DNA from: Desulfobacteraceae bacterium
GTDB lineage: Bacteria > Desulfobacterota > DSM-4660 > Desulfatiglandales > Desulfatiglandaceae
DNA: 6,560 nt
NCBI GenBank assembly: GCA_030611815.1
Contig: JAUWPC010000199.1
Coordinates: forward strand, 1-6,560
Reading direction: 5' to 3'
Of this stretch, positions 6,234 through 6,560 are shown one piece after another (positions within the stretch are counted from its first letter, which is position 1; every line of letters starts with the position of its first letter). The notes under the pieces are model-generated. The model did not search any database. It saw only the letters and a list, made by a program, of their open reading frames with translations, and was not told the origin of the DNA. Both the position numbers and the translations under genes were made by a program.

Positions 6234-6275
6234 GCGCATAGCGCAGAGCGCATAGTGCATGGAGCAGAGCGAAGG
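6234..6275 (+). repeat. GCGCATA-type heptamer tandem array (about six units)
   Basis: Units GCGCATA, GCGCAGA, GCGCATA, GTGCATG, GAGCAGA and GCGAAGG follow one another without spacers, decaying toward the 3' side. The period is again seven, but the sequence is unrelated to the GTTGATT family upstream. The array starts two bases after the livF stop. Confidence 0.8.
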
Positions 6276-6310
6276 GCGTGAGGAGTGGCGCTTTGCACAA
6301 GATGTGGAAA

Positions 6311-6316
6311 GAGGAG
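6311..6316 (+). promoter_or_regulatory. Ribosome binding site of the small downstream gene
   Basis: GAGGAG lies eight bases before the ATG at 6325. It supports that start over the in-frame ATG at 6259, which lies within the heptamer array and has no comparable site. Confidence 0.7.
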
Positions 6317-6324
6317 ACAATCTG

Positions 6325-6498
6325 ATGAAAGGGAAGAAAAATACGAAAAACGAGCCGATACCTGGGAGGATGGAGGTATTGAGGGAGCTGCCGGCTGAAA
6401 TCATGAGAGGCCTTACAAAAGATGAAGTCAAAGCCTTTTTGTTTGAGGAGGTATGGCCCGATTCTCTCAGCGAAAAATTAAAGGAATATTTGGATTGA
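6325..6498 (+). CDS. Small charged protein of unknown function (57 residues)
   Basis: I do not recognise this protein. It begins with a very basic stretch (MKGKKNTKNE), followed by a probably helical, acidic and amphipathic part (MEVLRELPAEIMRGLTKDEV and KAFLFEEVWPDSLSEKLKEYLD) containing one Trp. There is no signal peptide, membrane segment or cysteine. A good Shine-Dalgarno sequence (6311-6316) and an ATG at proper spacing support translation, as does residue use that looks like real protein rather than translated repeat. It lies 92 bases after livF, with the GCGCATA array between, and no terminator is visible between them, so it may be cotranscribed with the transporter; nothing in its sequence links it to transport. 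Protein size and lack of a recognised family leave some doubt that it is a functional gene. Confidence 0.6.
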   Translation: MKGKKNTKNEPIPGRMEVLRELPAEIMRGLTKDEVKAFLFEEVWPDSLSEKLKEYLD

Positions 6499-6539
6499 GA
6501 ATTGGCTATGTTCTTATTGACTTTACGACCAGGATAGCT

Positions 6540-6550
6540 ATAGTGCATGG
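6540..6550 (+). repeat. Second copy of an 11-mer from the GCGCATA array
   Basis: ATAGTGCATGG at 6540-6550 is identical to 6252-6262 inside the heptamer array, so the small gene lies between two copies. The window ends ten bases later, so whether a full array follows cannot be seen. The rest of 6499-6560 shows no gene or terminator. Confidence 0.6.
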
Positions 6551-6560
6551 CTACCGAGAC

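Noticed and set aside
6259..6324. Longer form of the small protein starting at ATG 6259
   Set aside because: This ATG lies within the GCGCATA array with no Shine-Dalgarno sequence; ATG 6325 has GAGGAG at eight bases.
6147..6548. Minus-strand reading frame across the livF end and the small gene
   Set aside because: It is antisense to livF and the repeat array; its product is repeat-derived and has no recognisable domain or ribosome binding site.

Overview
The window holds a complete branched-chain-amino-acid-type (LIV/HAAT) ABC importer operon on the + strand, entered through the 3' end of a nucleotide-sugar dehydrogenase gene and followed by a small unrecognised gene. Every gene supported here lies on the + strand. 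Mid-range GC, strong Shine-Dalgarno sites, a periplasmic binding protein with a non-lipoprotein signal peptide, and intergenic heptamer tandem repeats suggest a Gram-negative bacterium. My best guess is a deltaproteobacterium (Desulfobacterota) or a relative, but this rests on general resemblance and not on a marker gene.

Layout: 1-969 is the C-terminal part of a UDP-glucose/GDP-mannose-type dehydrogenase, whose last codons and stop lie inside a GTTGATT heptamer array. 970-1167 is intergenic and carries two more heptamer blocks in the opposite orientation (AATCAAC/AATCATC). 1168-2286 is the periplasmic substrate-binding protein. 2306-2337 is a hairpin plus T-run, probably a partial terminator. 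2421-6232 is a tightly packed set of livH, livM, livG and livF, with a 1-nt overlap, an 8-nt gap and a 14-nt overlap. 6234-6275 is a second, unrelated heptamer array (GCGCATA type). 6325-6498 encodes a 57-residue charged protein. The last 62 bases hold no gene but repeat an 11-mer from the second array.

How it works together: the binding protein captures an amino acid (branched-chain or a related small ligand) in the periplasm and delivers it to the LivH-LivM permease pair, which is powered by the LivG-LivF ATPases. The hairpin after the binding-protein gene would let that protein be made in excess over the membrane parts.

The strongest unusual signal is in livG. The protein is 395 residues long where the family is about 255. 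About 139 extra residues (69-207) sit in frame between Walker A and the Q-loop, with four predicted membrane segments that obey the positive-inside rule. Removing them restores an ordinary LivG of about 256 residues with all ATPase motifs. A normally soluble, peripheral ATPase therefore appears to carry its own four-helix membrane domain.
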